Positions 1-8,115 of a stretch of 64,000 bases of DNA are shown here, piece after piece. Numbering within the stretch: the first letter of the stretch is position 1; the number at the start of each line of letters is the position of its first letter. Under the pieces are notes generated by a model that worked only from the letters and a program-made list of their open reading frames with translations, did no database searches and was not told where the DNA came from. Origin of the DNA: Alphaproteobacteria bacterium (GTDB lineage: Bacteria > Pseudomonadota > Alphaproteobacteria > JAUHZC01); the NCBI GenBank assembly GCA_023898725.1, contig CP060236.1, positions 62,001 to 126,000 of the forward strand. Direction: 5' to 3'. A program made the position numbers and the translations under genes.

Positions 1-505
1 CATTGTTCACCGCCATGATCGAAACAAGCGCTGTATCTGGCGTTATAGCGTCGCGCAGGGCATCCAAAGCGATAATGCCATTAGTTTGAACCGGCAAATA
101 GGTCACACGAAAGCCTTCTTGCTCTAAGTGACGGGAAGAATCGAGAACACATTTGTGTTCCGTAACGCACGTAATAAGATGTTTTTTTTCAGCCTTACCA
201 AAGTTCATAACACCCTTAAGGGCTAAATTGTTTGATTCTGTTGCTCCTGATGTAAATACGACTTCGCGTGGGTTCGCTCCAATCAAAGCAGCTACCCGGC
301 TGCGGGCCTGCTCAATAGCTTCCTCGGCACGCCATCCATAGATATGATTGCGCGAATGAGCATTACCGAAATCCTCATAGAAATAGGGCATCATTGCTTC
401 AACCACCCGGGGATCACAAGGGGTCGTCGCCTGATAATCCAAGTAACGCACACCATTAATGTGAGTATTCGGGACAGACAGTTTAGCAATATGTACGGGT
501 TTCAT
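1..505 (-). CDS. iscS: Cysteine desulfurase IscS, N-terminal part (runs off the window)
   Basis: Pyridoxal-phosphate enzyme that takes sulfur from cysteine for Fe-S cluster and tRNA thiolation work in the cytoplasm. Only the first 168 codons are inside the window; the gene continues past base 1. The translation is open throughout and closely follows the IscS N-terminus: LDYQATTP near residue 22, VVFTSGATESNN near 85 and TEHKCVLD with the cofactor-stacking histidine near 117. The catalytic cysteine loop lies outside. ATG at 505 is preceded by AGGAAAG about ten bases upstream. It is the third gene of the isc operon, about 29 bp after a second, divergent cysteine desulfurase; iscU/iscA would be expected beyond the edge. 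Identity is firm. Confidence 0.95.
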   Translation of the reverse strand, partial: MKPVHIAKLSVPNTHINGVRYLDYQATTPCDPRVVEAMMPYFYEDFGNAHSRNHIYGWRAEEAIEQARSRVAALIGANPREVVFTSGATESNNLALKGVMNFGKAEKKHLITCVTEHKCVLDSSRHLEQEGFRVTYLPVQTNGIIALDALRDAITPDTALVSIMAVNN

Positions 506-534
506 GGGTTTCTCTTTCCTGTTTTGTGTAGTCA

Positions 535-1629
535 TTATGCCACCTGACTGTAGGAGGCAGTTGTGTCTGCGTGTTGTATAATTTTTTGCGTGACAGCCAA
601 AAATGTGTTGATCTCGGTGAGAGAGGATCTCCAGCCTAAACTGACGCGCACGGTATCCTGGCGAGTATAACCCATGGCTTGTAACACCTGTGATGTCTCA
701 ACTTTTCCTGAAGAACACGCCGAACCTGCGCTAACACTGATGCGGTTCAAATCATATTGCATAACTAATGTTTCACTCCGCATGCCAGGAAAACCCAAAA
801 CTGTCGTGTTGGGAAGACGTGGCTCAGAAATTGCCAAAACATGGGCACCCAACTCCTCTGCACCGCGCTCAAGCTGATCACGCAAAAGCGCAACCCGCTC
901 CCAAGAAACCTCTGCGATTTCAGTGATTGCTGCACCAAACCCAACAATGCCCAGTAAATTTTCTGATCCTCCGCGACGGCGGCGTTCTTGTCCGCCCCCA
1001 CGATGCATCACACAGAGCGGACCGTCTACAGGCACAATAAGGGCACCAACACCTGCAGGTCCTCCGATTTTGTGCGCTGAAATCGTCATGTAATCCACAC
1101 CTAGTACACGCATATCTACAGGAATTTTGCCAAAGGCTTGTACAGCATCGCAATGCACCGCACACCCATATTGATGGGCAAGCATCGCCACTTCCTGCAC
1201 AGGCTGAATAGCACCAGTTTCATTGTTCGCAAGCATCACCGACACCAACTTATACCGACCTGTCTTCAGTTTTGTCGCCAGATCATCCCTATCAATCACA
1301 CCCTGTGCGGTCACCATAATCGCCTCAGCTTGGGGAAAAACACGCGCAACGGATGCATGCTCAATGGCACTAACCAAAACCTCGTGGGGGGCAAAACTTT
1401 GCAAAGCAAGGTTATTCGCTTCCGTGCCAGAAGATGTAAAAACAACACTCGCCGGATGGCAGTTCACGTGTGTGGCAACGGTGTGACGAGCAGCCTCAAT
1501 ATAGGCACGGGCCTGGCGTCCACACGTATGTACAGATGAGGGATTTCCAACGGAATCCATGGCATGACGCATGGCATTTTTTACTGCCGGAAACAACGGG
1601 GTCGTTGCATTATAGTCACAGTAAATCAT
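535..1629 (-). CDS. Second cysteine desulfurase (NifS/IscS-like) in the isc operon
   Basis: A 364-residue class V aminotransferase-fold cysteine desulfurase. The PLP-binding lysine sits in AHKIGG (Lys187) and the catalytic cysteine in GSACSSGK (Cys305); CDYNATTP at the N-terminus and FTSSGTEANN near residue 65 are family signatures. It overlaps the end of iscR by four bases (ATGA), implying translational coupling, and precedes the canonical iscS. Two adjacent desulfurases after iscR is a layout known from Rickettsia and other alphaproteobacteria. It is clearly more divergent than the partial IscS at 1-505, so it may serve a specialised sulfur acceptor; that part is inference. Length and motifs indicate an intact enzyme. 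Confidence 0.9.
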   Translation of the reverse strand: MIYCDYNATTPLFPAVKNAMRHAMDSVGNPSSVHTCGRQARAYIEAARHTVATHVNCHPASVVFTSSGTEANNLALQSFAPHEVLVSAIEHASVARVFPQAEAIMVTAQGVIDRDDLATKLKTGRYKLVSVMLANNETGAIQPVQEVAMLAHQYGCAVHCDAVQAFGKIPVDMRVLGVDYMTISAHKIGGPAGVGALIVPVDGPLCVMHRGGGQERRRRGGSENLLGIVGFGAAITEIAEVSWERVALLRDQLERGAEELGAHVLAISEPRLPNTTVLGFPGMRSETLVMQYDLNRISVSAGSACSSGKVETSQVLQAMGYTRQDTVRVSLGWRSSLTEINTFLAVTQKIIQHADTTASYSQVA

Positions 1630-2126
1630 GCGCTACAAACCCCTTTTGCCAGGCAGCCCTGCACAAGATTCTCACACCCTAAGGAAGACGTAAGTTCTTC
1701 AGGAAACTGTACAGATTGTGGCGGAAGAATATCCAGCAAAGAGGTAGCCCGGAAAAAATGCCGGACGTGATCCCCGAGTTTCTCCCACACGTTATGGGTC
1801 ATGCACTTAGCCGACGTACCATTGCATGTCGTGTGAACCGAATCTACACCGCATCCTGTTGTTTTGATGGCATCATCAACAGCATACAACACATCCAGCA
1901 GGGAAATATCACCTCCCGGACGGCCCAACGTAAAGCCTCCTTGAAATCCTCTTGCGCTTTGTACCAAGCCCTTACGGCGTAGCTTTACAAAGAGTTGCTC
2001 AAGATAAGGCAACGGCATGTGATGACGATCCGCAATGTCGGCCAAACTCACAGGCCTTGATCCGGCAAAAACGGCAAGATCTACCATGGCTGTGACGGCA
2101 TATCGACTTTTAGCACTTAACCGCAT
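1626..2126 (-). CDS. iscR: Rrf2-family Fe-S cluster regulator IscR
   Basis: A 166-residue Rrf2 repressor with an N-terminal winged helix (residues 1-60, beginning MRLSAKSRYAVTAMVDLA) and a cluster-binding loop containing Cys92, Cys101, Cys108 and His111 (in CMTHNVW), which match the three-cysteine, one-histidine ligand set of IscR although the Cys spacing (8 and 6) is wider than in E. coli. The start was set at 2126, not at the more distal 2228, because homologues begin MRLS, because GAGAGTG precedes it, and because the distal start would lie within the operator/promoter region. It heads the operon iscR - desulfurase - iscS. A palindrome matching the IscR type 1 half-site pattern overlaps its own -35 box, pointing to autorepression. 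Confidence 0.93.
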   Translation of the reverse strand: MRLSAKSRYAVTAMVDLAVFAGSRPVSLADIADRHHMPLPYLEQLFVKLRRKGLVQSARGFQGGFTLGRPGGDISLLDVLYAVDDAIKTTGCGVDSVHTTCNGTSAKCMTHNVWEKLGDHVRHFFRATSLLDILPPQSVQFPEELTSSLGCENLVQGCLAKGVCSA

Positions 2127-2226
2127 AAGATCACTCTCATTTCTTGTATTCGTAAATTCACATGGCAATTTGCGAATGGTTATGGTAGTTTTTTTCTGTC
2201 TTGTCTTGTAAGAGTTAAAAAAGAAC

Positions 2227-2247
2227 ATATCTTAATCGATAAGATAT
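2227..2247. repeat. AT-rich near-perfect palindrome at the isc transcription start
   Basis: ATATCTTA and TAAGATAT flank a short centre, giving a 21-bp near-perfect palindrome placed at the expected +1 of the isc transcript. It could be a second operator or a leader hairpin. Confidence 0.5.
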
Positions 2248-2252
2248 TTTGT

Positions 2253-2280
2253 ACTATACAATCATGACTGAAATAGTCAA
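2253..2280 (-). promoter_or_regulatory. isc operon promoter
   Basis: Reading the minus strand, TTGACT (2280-2275) and TATAGT (2258-2253) are separated by 16 bp, close to the sigma-70 consensus. Transcription would begin near 2246, about 120 bases before the iscR start. Confidence 0.7.
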
Positions 2281-2284
2281 GATT
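2260..2284 (-). promoter_or_regulatory. IscR type 1-like operator overlapping the -35 box
   Basis: The minus strand reads CTTGACTATTTCAGTCA, fully matching the core YYGACTRWWWYAGTCR of the E. coli IscR type 1 (Fe-S-dependent) site; the outer positions match only partly. The arms GACT and AGTC lie at 2266-2278 and overlap the -35 hexamer, so binding would block RNA polymerase. Binding by this IscR is inferred. Confidence 0.65.
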
Positions 2285-2339
2285 GATTTTCTGCCCATCG
2301 CATGCCGCCCTGCATGCTAACGAATTGTAAGGATACCGA

Positions 2340-3014
2340 ATGCCTGAAATGTTTATCGCTGGCCCTGAAGGTCGTATCGAAGCACGTTATTTTCCTCAAC
2401 CCAGACCAAATGCACCGGTTGCTCTTATTCTTCATCCCCACCCTCAAAATGGGGGCAACATGAATACGAAGATTACTTTTGCCCTTTACAAATCGTTCGT
2501 TGAGCTTGGCTTTAATGTGTTGCGCTTTAACTTTCGGGGTGTGGGGCGTTCCGAGGGTCTATTTGACGGTGGTGAGGGTGAACTCACAGATGCGGCAACA
2601 CTGATGGACTGGCTACAGGCCAAAAACCCCGATGCACCAGCTACATGGGTTGCAGGGTTTTCATTTGGATCATGGATCGGGATGCAGCTCTTAATGCGAC
2701 GCCCAGAAATTGCCGGGTTTGTTTCCGTAAGCCCCCCTGCTAATACCTATGATTTCAGCTTCTTAGCCCCATGTCCTGTTTCTGGTATGGTTGTTCACGG
2801 CACGCGCGATGCTGTCGTACCAGCATCGAGTATTGCTGGATTATTGAATAAACTTGCCTTGCAAAAGAACATCACCGTAACCCACAAAAGCGTTGAGGGT
2901 GCTGATCATTTTTATGATGGACACACGGGAGTCCTCATGGATAGCATCAAAGATTACGTCTTGAACCAGCACAACCAAGAAGCAGCAGCGTTGCTGCGCG
3001 CCAAAGCAAGCTAA
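2340..3014 (+). CDS. Alpha/beta hydrolase, COG2945-like
   Basis: A 224-residue cytoplasmic alpha/beta hydrolase. The nucleophile elbow is GFSFGS (Ser108), the acid is likely Asp157 in HGTRDAVVP and the histidine is His190 in GADHFYDGH, so the triad is complete. HPHPQNGGNM near residue 32 is typical of this short family, which is often found beside the isc operon in alphaproteobacteria; the substrate is unknown. ATG at 2340 follows AAGGAT at good spacing. It is divergent from iscR, and their shared upstream region carries the IscR operator, so co-regulation with Fe-S status is possible but unproven. Confidence 0.85.
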   Translation: MPEMFIAGPEGRIEARYFPQPRPNAPVALILHPHPQNGGNMNTKITFALYKSFVELGFNVLRFNFRGVGRSEGLFDGGEGELTDAATLMDWLQAKNPDAPATWVAGFSFGSWIGMQLLMRRPEIAGFVSVSPPANTYDFSFLAPCPVSGMVVHGTRDAVVPASSIAGLLNKLALQKNITVTHKSVEGADHFYDGHTGVLMDSIKDYVLNQHNQEAAALLRAKAS

Positions 3015-3157
3015 GTGGACCAAACGCCCCACCGCACTGCAAGCGCTATCAACAACCATACCGCGCCTATTTTCTGATTATACTCGGCTAGCGTTGACCA
3101 CACCCATCGCTACTTGTTTGCAGGGAGCAGCCAGGTCTTTAGCCCACGATCACTATT

Positions 3158-4468
3158 TTAGTGGCGCATAAACGGTGCGACCCATACCCGAGCTGTTTTA
3201 CGAGTAGGCGTATGATCCGCATCAATCGTTAGATTTCGTACCCCCCACACGAGCGCGTCCACCCGGTCAGGAGATTTCTTTTGCTCATCCCCATGAAAGG
3301 CAAGCATTTGCTTTTCAAGTGTTGGCAACGCACACGCATGAATTACCCGCTGCTGCATATACAACATAGCCACAGGGCTTGCCCGCACATATTTGCTCGT
3401 CGTTGCGCGCACTGACTTTACAGGAATATTGACCTGCATGCTGTGAAGAAGATCCTTCACCAAATCTCCCCCGTTATTAACCTCCGCGACAATCATGTCT
3501 GCTTTTATATCCCGCGCAACATCAATGACACGCTGCACCCATAGGGATGGTTGTGCACGCATACTGTGATCGCCAAGCACCCATACGCGCCCGTCAGAAT
3601 CTTGACCAAGGCTTATTATGCCCGTTTCATCGGCATTTTCACCACCTGTTACCGAGGGATCAACGGCGACAATACGCCGTACCATAGGAGGTACTACATG
3701 ACCTTCGGGAAGATGACGAATACAGTTTTTATTCCAAACATATGAATCTGATTCCACAAATTCCGCGTTGATTTCCTGACGCCCCAGGGCGGTATCTCCG
3801 TACATTCGCATAATTCCTTCAATAAAACAGCGCGGGAGATTGTTTTGATTATCAAGAGTGCTTCCCCGAGTAACATGCACAGAAGGATCATTGACCAAGT
3901 CTTTGAGGAATTCTTTTGGGCGCGGAGTTGTGGTAATAATCATGCGGGGATGATTTCCCACACGCAAACTAAAGCTGAGTTGTTCCCAAATATGGGTGAT
4001 GTTGCGAAACTTGGCAAACTCATCAATCCATGCCGAATCAAACTGAGGGCCACGGAGACGTTCGTAGGTATAATCGGTAAATAACTCTGCCGTTGCACCG
4101 CAAGGCCATTCGAGCATACGGGCTTTCTTTTTATAAACAGGTCGGGAACTCTCAGGGCTCACCGTAATAATTCCACTTGCTCCATAAATCATCACATTTT
4201 CAATTTCTTGCTCTGTACGCCCCACAAGAGCAATGCGCCGAGACTTTCCGGTCCTCACCCACGCGATGATTGTTTCTGATCCTGTACGCGTCTTACCAAA
4301 CCCCCGACCTGCAAGAATTAACCAGGCAAACCATTTACCTTCTGGAGGCAATTGCTCAGGGCGTGCAACATCACACCAGGTACGGTTCAGCCCATAACGC
4401 TGCAGTTCTAGGTCATTCTGAGGTACTGATGTATGGGGGGATAGTGCTGATTCATCTGTGGCTATCAT
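3158..4468 (-). CDS. Phage/GTA-type terminase large subunit, orphan
   Basis: A 436-residue terminase large subunit of the gene-transfer-agent (gp2) type, which pumps DNA into phage-like heads. The ATPase has Walker A GRGFGKTRTG (54-63) and Walker B WIDE (147-150); the RNase H-like nuclease has acidic residues Asp270 (AVDPSVT), Asp280 (ADETGI), Glu328 and Asp403 (SPDRVDALVWG). All motors and nuclease residues expected are present and the frame is intact. No portal, protease, capsid or tail gene lies nearby: its neighbours are an alpha/beta hydrolase (convergent) and rlmH (divergent). In Rickettsiales the GTA cluster is scattered, so this is probably a conserved dispersed GTA gene and not a fresh prophage scrap. 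Confidence 0.88.
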   Translation of the reverse strand: MIATDESALSPHTSVPQNDLELQRYGLNRTWCDVARPEQLPPEGKWFAWLILAGRGFGKTRTGSETIIAWVRTGKSRRIALVGRTEQEIENVMIYGASGIITVSPESSRPVYKKKARMLEWPCGATAELFTDYTYERLRGPQFDSAWIDEFAKFRNITHIWEQLSFSLRVGNHPRMIITTTPRPKEFLKDLVNDPSVHVTRGSTLDNQNNLPRCFIEGIMRMYGDTALGRQEINAEFVESDSYVWNKNCIRHLPEGHVVPPMVRRIVAVDPSVTGGENADETGIISLGQDSDGRVWVLGDHSMRAQPSLWVQRVIDVARDIKADMIVAEVNNGGDLVKDLLHSMQVNIPVKSVRATTSKYVRASPVAMLYMQQRVIHACALPTLEKQMLAFHGDEQKKSPDRVDALVWGVRNLTIDADHTPTRKTARVWVAPFMRH

Positions 4469-4737
4469 GAGGTGAATTCTCTCTAAAATATAGGAAGCAC
4501 CCTAGCGCAACTCCAACAAACTACCGAATTTTTTCGCATCCAGTGGCGTACGAAAACCCTCTTTGTGATGGCAAACAAAACAAAACTTTTAGGTCACCGG
4601 CCTTGGGCACCATAAGTGATTCACAGATCTGCGGAAGTATCACCCAACATTCCTTTGTTAATCCTCCACTGGATTTTTTGCAAAAATGTATCAGCCGCTC
4701 TATAATGCTGATACTCGCTAATAAAGACACCCCTACG

Positions 4738-5193
4738 ATGAATATTACCATCCTTGCCATTGGCAAATGCAAAAATACAGCAATTGGCAGTCTTTGTGCC
4801 CATTATATTAAGAGGCTTTCATGGACACTTACTGTGGTAGAGGTCGTTCCCAAAAAAGAAGCTCCAACGCCTAATATACGCCAGAAACACGAAGCAGATC
4901 TCCTATTAAAGCACATAAAGACCGGCGATTATGTAATTGCTCTGGATAGCAGTGGCCAGCAGACAACAAGCGCGAAACTCGCAACCACCCTGGAGGAACT
5001 TTCTACCAGCCACGGGGCCTGTACATGGGTCATTGGCGGCGCAGATGGCCTTGACACGACAATTTTTGCTCGCGCCCAACACTGCATTTCCCTTGGACAA
5101 AACACCTGGCCGCATATGCTGGTGCGGGTTATGTTGGTCGAACAGATTTATCGAGCGCACCAAATTCTTGCGCGACATCCCTATCACCATTGA
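4738..5193 (+). CDS. rlmH: 23S rRNA pseudouridine-1915 N3-methyltransferase RlmH
   Basis: A 151-residue SPOUT methyltransferase that methylates pseudouridine 1915 in helix 69 of 23S rRNA. It begins MNITILAIGK; the SAM-binding knot carries VIGGADGLD near residue 100, and the C-terminus HMLVRVMLVEQIYRAHQIL...HPYHH is the diagnostic RlmH tail. The length agrees with the usual 155. The open frame extends upstream to 4543, but homologues start at the chosen ATG. No obvious Shine-Dalgarno is seen. The rsfS gene usual upstream is not here. Divergent from the terminase; 269 bp between them hold no other gene. Confidence 0.93.
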   Translation: MNITILAIGKCKNTAIGSLCAHYIKRLSWTLTVVEVVPKKEAPTPNIRQKHEADLLLKHIKTGDYVIALDSSGQQTTSAKLATTLEELSTSHGACTWVIGGADGLDTTIFARAQHCISLGQNTWPHMLVRVMLVEQIYRAHQILARHPYHH

Positions 5194-5349
5194 TTTTTAC
5201 GAAACAAGTTTTATATACCAATAAACATGACTGTGCATTGCATGTTATTACAGCTTGCAATTTTCACATAAATGGTATTGATATTAAAAGAAGCTTTTGT
5301 AATTTTATATACAATTATATAAGCAGTTTTTACCTAAGGATTACCCCTG

Positions 5350-5979
5350 ATGTCTAATGACATGTTTGAGAATATTCGTTTGTGTCGTGGTGATATTTCT
5401 GAATTTTTCATTGCCAACGATTCCATAGCCATCGACACAGAAACCATGGGCCTGAACACCAGCCGGGATCGCTTGTGTGTGGTGCAGTTATGTGACAGCG
5501 CTGGCAACACAGAGGTTGTCCAAATTCTTCCGCATCATACCCCCTCCCGCTTGATTGCGCTGTTGCAAAATGCGGCCACTCAAAAGATTTTCCACTATGG
5601 GCGGTTTGATCTTGCAATACTGGCAACAAATCTTGGGGTTCGCGTTGAAAATGTGTACTGCACAAAAATTGCCTCTCGACTGGCACGCACATACACGAAT
5701 CGCCACGGGTTGCGAGACCTTTGTCGTGAAATGTTGGCCATTGATCTCAACAAAGCAGAGCAATCTTCTGATTGGGGACGTGAGAATCTTACGGACACAC
5801 AGGTTACCTACGCCGCCCAGGATGTTATCTATCTTCATAAACTGAAAGAGTCCTTGGATGTCATACTCCTGCGGGAAAAACGCATGGAGTTAGCGAAGGC
5901 TTGTTTTCATTTCCTTCCAACACGCGTATCTCTTGATCTTAGTGGGTTTGAAGATACTGAAATTTTTAATCATAGCTGA
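5350..5979 (+). CDS. RNase D-like 3'-5' exonuclease (DEDDy)
   Basis: A 209-residue 3'-5' exoribonuclease domain. DEDDy residues are visible: Asp29 and Glu31 (IDTET), Asp87 (HYGRFDLA), and Tyr154/Asp158 (TYAAQDVIYL). It lacks the HRDC domains of full-length RNase D (about 370 residues), as is usual for the short alphaproteobacterial form located before kdsD. It opens the run rnd-like - kdsD - lptC-position gene - lptA - lptB with only a ten-base gap to kdsD, so it is likely the first gene of that operon. The AT-rich 150 bp upstream probably holds the promoter. Confidence 0.88.
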   Translation: MSNDMFENIRLCRGDISEFFIANDSIAIDTETMGLNTSRDRLCVVQLCDSAGNTEVVQILPHHTPSRLIALLQNAATQKIFHYGRFDLAILATNLGVRVENVYCTKIASRLARTYTNRHGLRDLCREMLAIDLNKAEQSSDWGRENLTDTQVTYAAQDVIYLHKLKESLDVILLREKRMELAKACFHFLPTRVSLDLSGFEDTEIFNHS

Positions 5980-5989
5980 GATAGTACTC

Positions 5990-7021
5990 ATGACATCTGC
6001 CGCAGGAAACCTATTAGAAAACAATCTTCTGCCTACACGAGAGCCCCAAGGGTTACCCACCATTCACGCGCACATTGCCGAAGGAAGGCGCGTCATCTCC
6101 CTTGAGGCAAAAGCACTCACAGAACTAAGTCACACACTTGACGTCTCATTTGGCGAAGCCGTTGAAGCCGTAAGCACCATCACGGGCCGTATTATTGTCA
6201 CAGGCGTTGGAAAGTCAGGGCTGATTGGTGCAAAAATTGCTGCCACGCTTTCATCAACAGGGATGCCCGCACTGTTTGTCCATGCCGGCGATGCAAGCCA
6301 TGGTGACTTAGGCATGATTACACCCAATGATGCCATTTTAGCCCTATCAAATTCAGGCGAAACCTCTGAGCTCGTGCACGTAATTAATTACGCCAAGCGC
6401 TTTGGCATTCTTCTCATTGCCATTACCCAAAATCCTCAAAGCACCTTAGCGAAGGCAGCACATTACTGTCTTCTTCTTCCCCAAACACCCGAAGCCTGTG
6501 GCTTGGGCGTTGCCCCCACGACAAGCTCAACAGCAACATTGGCACTGGGAGATGCTTTAGCTGTTGCTTTGCTGACGAAGCGGGGATTTTCTGTCAATGA
6601 TTTTGGTGTTTTTCACCCCGGTGGAAGCTTGGGGCGACTGCTTGTGCGTGTAGATGCCTTAATGCACAAGGGCGAGCAACTTCCTGTATGCCACAAAGAC
6701 ACCCCCTTAAGTGAGGCATTAATCACTATGACACGCAAACGGCTGGGGTGTGTGGGCGTTCTTGATGATGAGGGACGTTTGATTGGGATCATCACAGACG
6801 GAGACTTGCGCCGCCATATGTCCAAAGACCTTCCCACACACCCTGCGCATAAAGTCATGACACCAAGCCCTAAAGTTGCCCACCCTAAGCAATTAGCCAA
6901 TGAAGTTCTCCTGACCCTCAACAAATATAAAATCACCAACATATTTGTGGTTGACAGTACGACCTACAAGCCTTTAGGAGTACTGCACATCCACGACTTT
7001 TTAGGGCAGTCCAGGAAATAA
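5990..7021 (+). CDS. kdsD: Arabinose-5-phosphate isomerase (KpsF/GutQ/KdsD)
   Basis: Converts ribulose 5-phosphate to arabinose 5-phosphate, the first step toward Kdo for the LPS inner core. A 343-residue protein with an N-terminal SIS domain (GVGKSGLIGAKIA near 60, LSNSGETSEL near 105, CGLGVAPTTSS near 170) followed by two CBS domains in the last 130 residues (ALMHKG, GIITDGDLRRH, KVMTPSP). Start set at 5990, where the homologous part begins; the open frame runs back into the preceding gene. Three bases separate it from the next gene, and its place in front of the Lpt genes fits LPS assembly. Soluble, cytoplasmic. Confidence 0.93.
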   Translation: MTSAAGNLLENNLLPTREPQGLPTIHAHIAEGRRVISLEAKALTELSHTLDVSFGEAVEAVSTITGRIIVTGVGKSGLIGAKIAATLSSTGMPALFVHAGDASHGDLGMITPNDAILALSNSGETSELVHVINYAKRFGILLIAITQNPQSTLAKAAHYCLLLPQTPEACGLGVAPTTSSTATLALGDALAVALLTKRGFSVNDFGVFHPGGSLGRLLVRVDALMHKGEQLPVCHKDTPLSEALITMTRKRLGCVGVLDDEGRLIGIITDGDLRRHMSKDLPTHPAHKVMTPSPKVAHPKQLANEVLLTLNKYKITNIFVVDSTTYKPLGVLHIHDFLGQSRK

Positions 7022-7024
7022 AAC

Positions 7025-7342
7025 ATGCATGACTTTCGTACCATCGCCATCTTCGGAACTAAGATACTGCTCTTGGGTGCAGCCTGTGCTCTTGCCGCTT
7101 TCATGGTTCTTTGGCCTTACTTTTGCCCCAGCTCACGCTATGAGGTTACAGAAATTACTCATGGATCTCTTGATCCAAACGATCAAGCAACAGTTATTGG
7201 GACCTTCGTCGAAGACAATGCAACCACCTCCTCTGTATCATCGAATACCGAACACCCATCCACAGAGCCCGAAAGTGACCTTGAAGAAGGGGAAATGCTT
7301 TTTCAGGGAAAAACCCAACTCATCCTGGCGCCACGCTCATGA
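7025..7342 (+). CDS. Short single-span membrane protein at the lptC position
   Basis: 105 residues: one N-terminal transmembrane helix (about 7-31) and a short, acidic, Ser/Thr/Glu-rich periplasmic tail. It stands where lptC is normally found, three bases after kdsD and overlapping lptA by ATGA, so it is almost certainly translated and coupled. LptC is normally about 170-200 residues with a beta-jellyroll periplasmic domain; I cannot see that fold here. It could be a drastically reduced LptC, a frame-shifted remnant, or an unrelated anchor that replaced it. An overlapping frame at 7029-7385 has worse start signals and runs into lptA. Confidence 0.6.
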   Translation: MHDFRTIAIFGTKILLLGAACALAAFMVLWPYFCPSSRYEVTEITHGSLDPNDQATVIGTFVEDNATTSSVSSNTEHPSTEPESDLEEGEMLFQGKTQLILAPRS

Positions 7343-8115
7343 ATACACTGGCCTATCCTTCTGTTTTGCGAATGGTTCTGTCTAGCATTTTTCTGTGCGG
7401 AGCTATTTACGCAACAACACAAGACGCCAAAAGTGATGATGGAGTTACCATTAACGCAGACGAAAGCGTACGCTGCAAGAAAGATAACCGTACATGCCTA
7501 GCAAAGGGAAATGTTCGCCTCAAAAAAGGGACGGAAGAATTTAAAGCCCAGGCAATAAAGGCCCAGTTTACTGATCAACAGGCCCTGTCTTCTGCCGATG
7601 CAAAAGGTGATGTTTCGTTTGGAAATGAGCGTTTCTACACGCAGACACAAGCAGCACATTATAGCGCTGATACCAATGAACTTACAGCCACTGGTGCCCA
7701 TAGCAAGGTGATAGATTTACAGAAAAATCACGCTATAGAGGCTGATAAAATCCATATTACCTTTGATGAGAACCATGGCAACCACCCAACTCCTAAGGAT
7801 CTGCGTGAAGCCACTGCCACCAAAAATGTCTCTGTTCGCACGCCGACTGACCATGTATCCGCAGATACTGCCTTCTATTGCGCCAAAACAGGCGCTATCA
7901 GAGCTGCGGGACACGTTGTTATCACACGCAAGGACGGATGCCTGCAAGCACATACAGCAACAGGAAACCTCACGCACAAAACCTACACGGCTGGATCACC
8001 GCCTCCTCACACACCTAAAGCTTCGGGCGTGTCGTCAAAAAAAGCCCCGAAAGAACCCGTGTACGGAATCTTTTTTCCCACACCCAAACCCCCCGAACAA
8101 AAGTTACGCTCATGA
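7339..8115 (+). CDS. lptA: LPS transport periplasmic protein LptA
   Basis: A 258-residue OstA-like protein that carries LPS across the periplasm as part of the Lpt bridge. N-terminal hydrophobic signal (about residues 8-26), then repeated beta-strand units typical of LptA/OstA: VTINADESVRCKKDNR, AKGNVRLKKG, AKGDVSFGN, ATGAHSKV. The last 40 residues are Pro/Lys-rich and outside the fold. It overlaps its predecessor and lptB by ATGA at both ends, a tightly coupled cassette. Longer than E. coli LptA (185) because of the tail and inserts. Assignment rests on strand pattern and context. Confidence 0.85.
   Translation: MNTLAYPSVLRMVLSSIFLCGAIYATTQDAKSDDGVTINADESVRCKKDNRTCLAKGNVRLKKGTEEFKAQAIKAQFTDQQALSSADAKGDVSFGNERFYTQTQAAHYSADTNELTATGAHSKVIDLQKNHAIEADKIHITFDENHGNHPTPKDLREATATKNVSVRTPTDHVSADTAFYCAKTGAIRAAGHVVITRKDGCLQAHTATGNLTHKTYTAGSPPPHTPKASGVSSKKAPKEPVYGIFFPTPKPPEQKLRS

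Noticed and set aside
3158..4468. Prophage
   Set aside because: Only a terminase is present; flanking genes are chromosomal housekeeping genes and no att sites or other phage genes are seen.
7029..7385. 118-codon frame overlapping the lptC-position gene
   Set aside because: It runs into lptA, has no coupling to either neighbour and no coherent membrane segment; the 7025-7342 frame has ATGA coupling and a clean helix.
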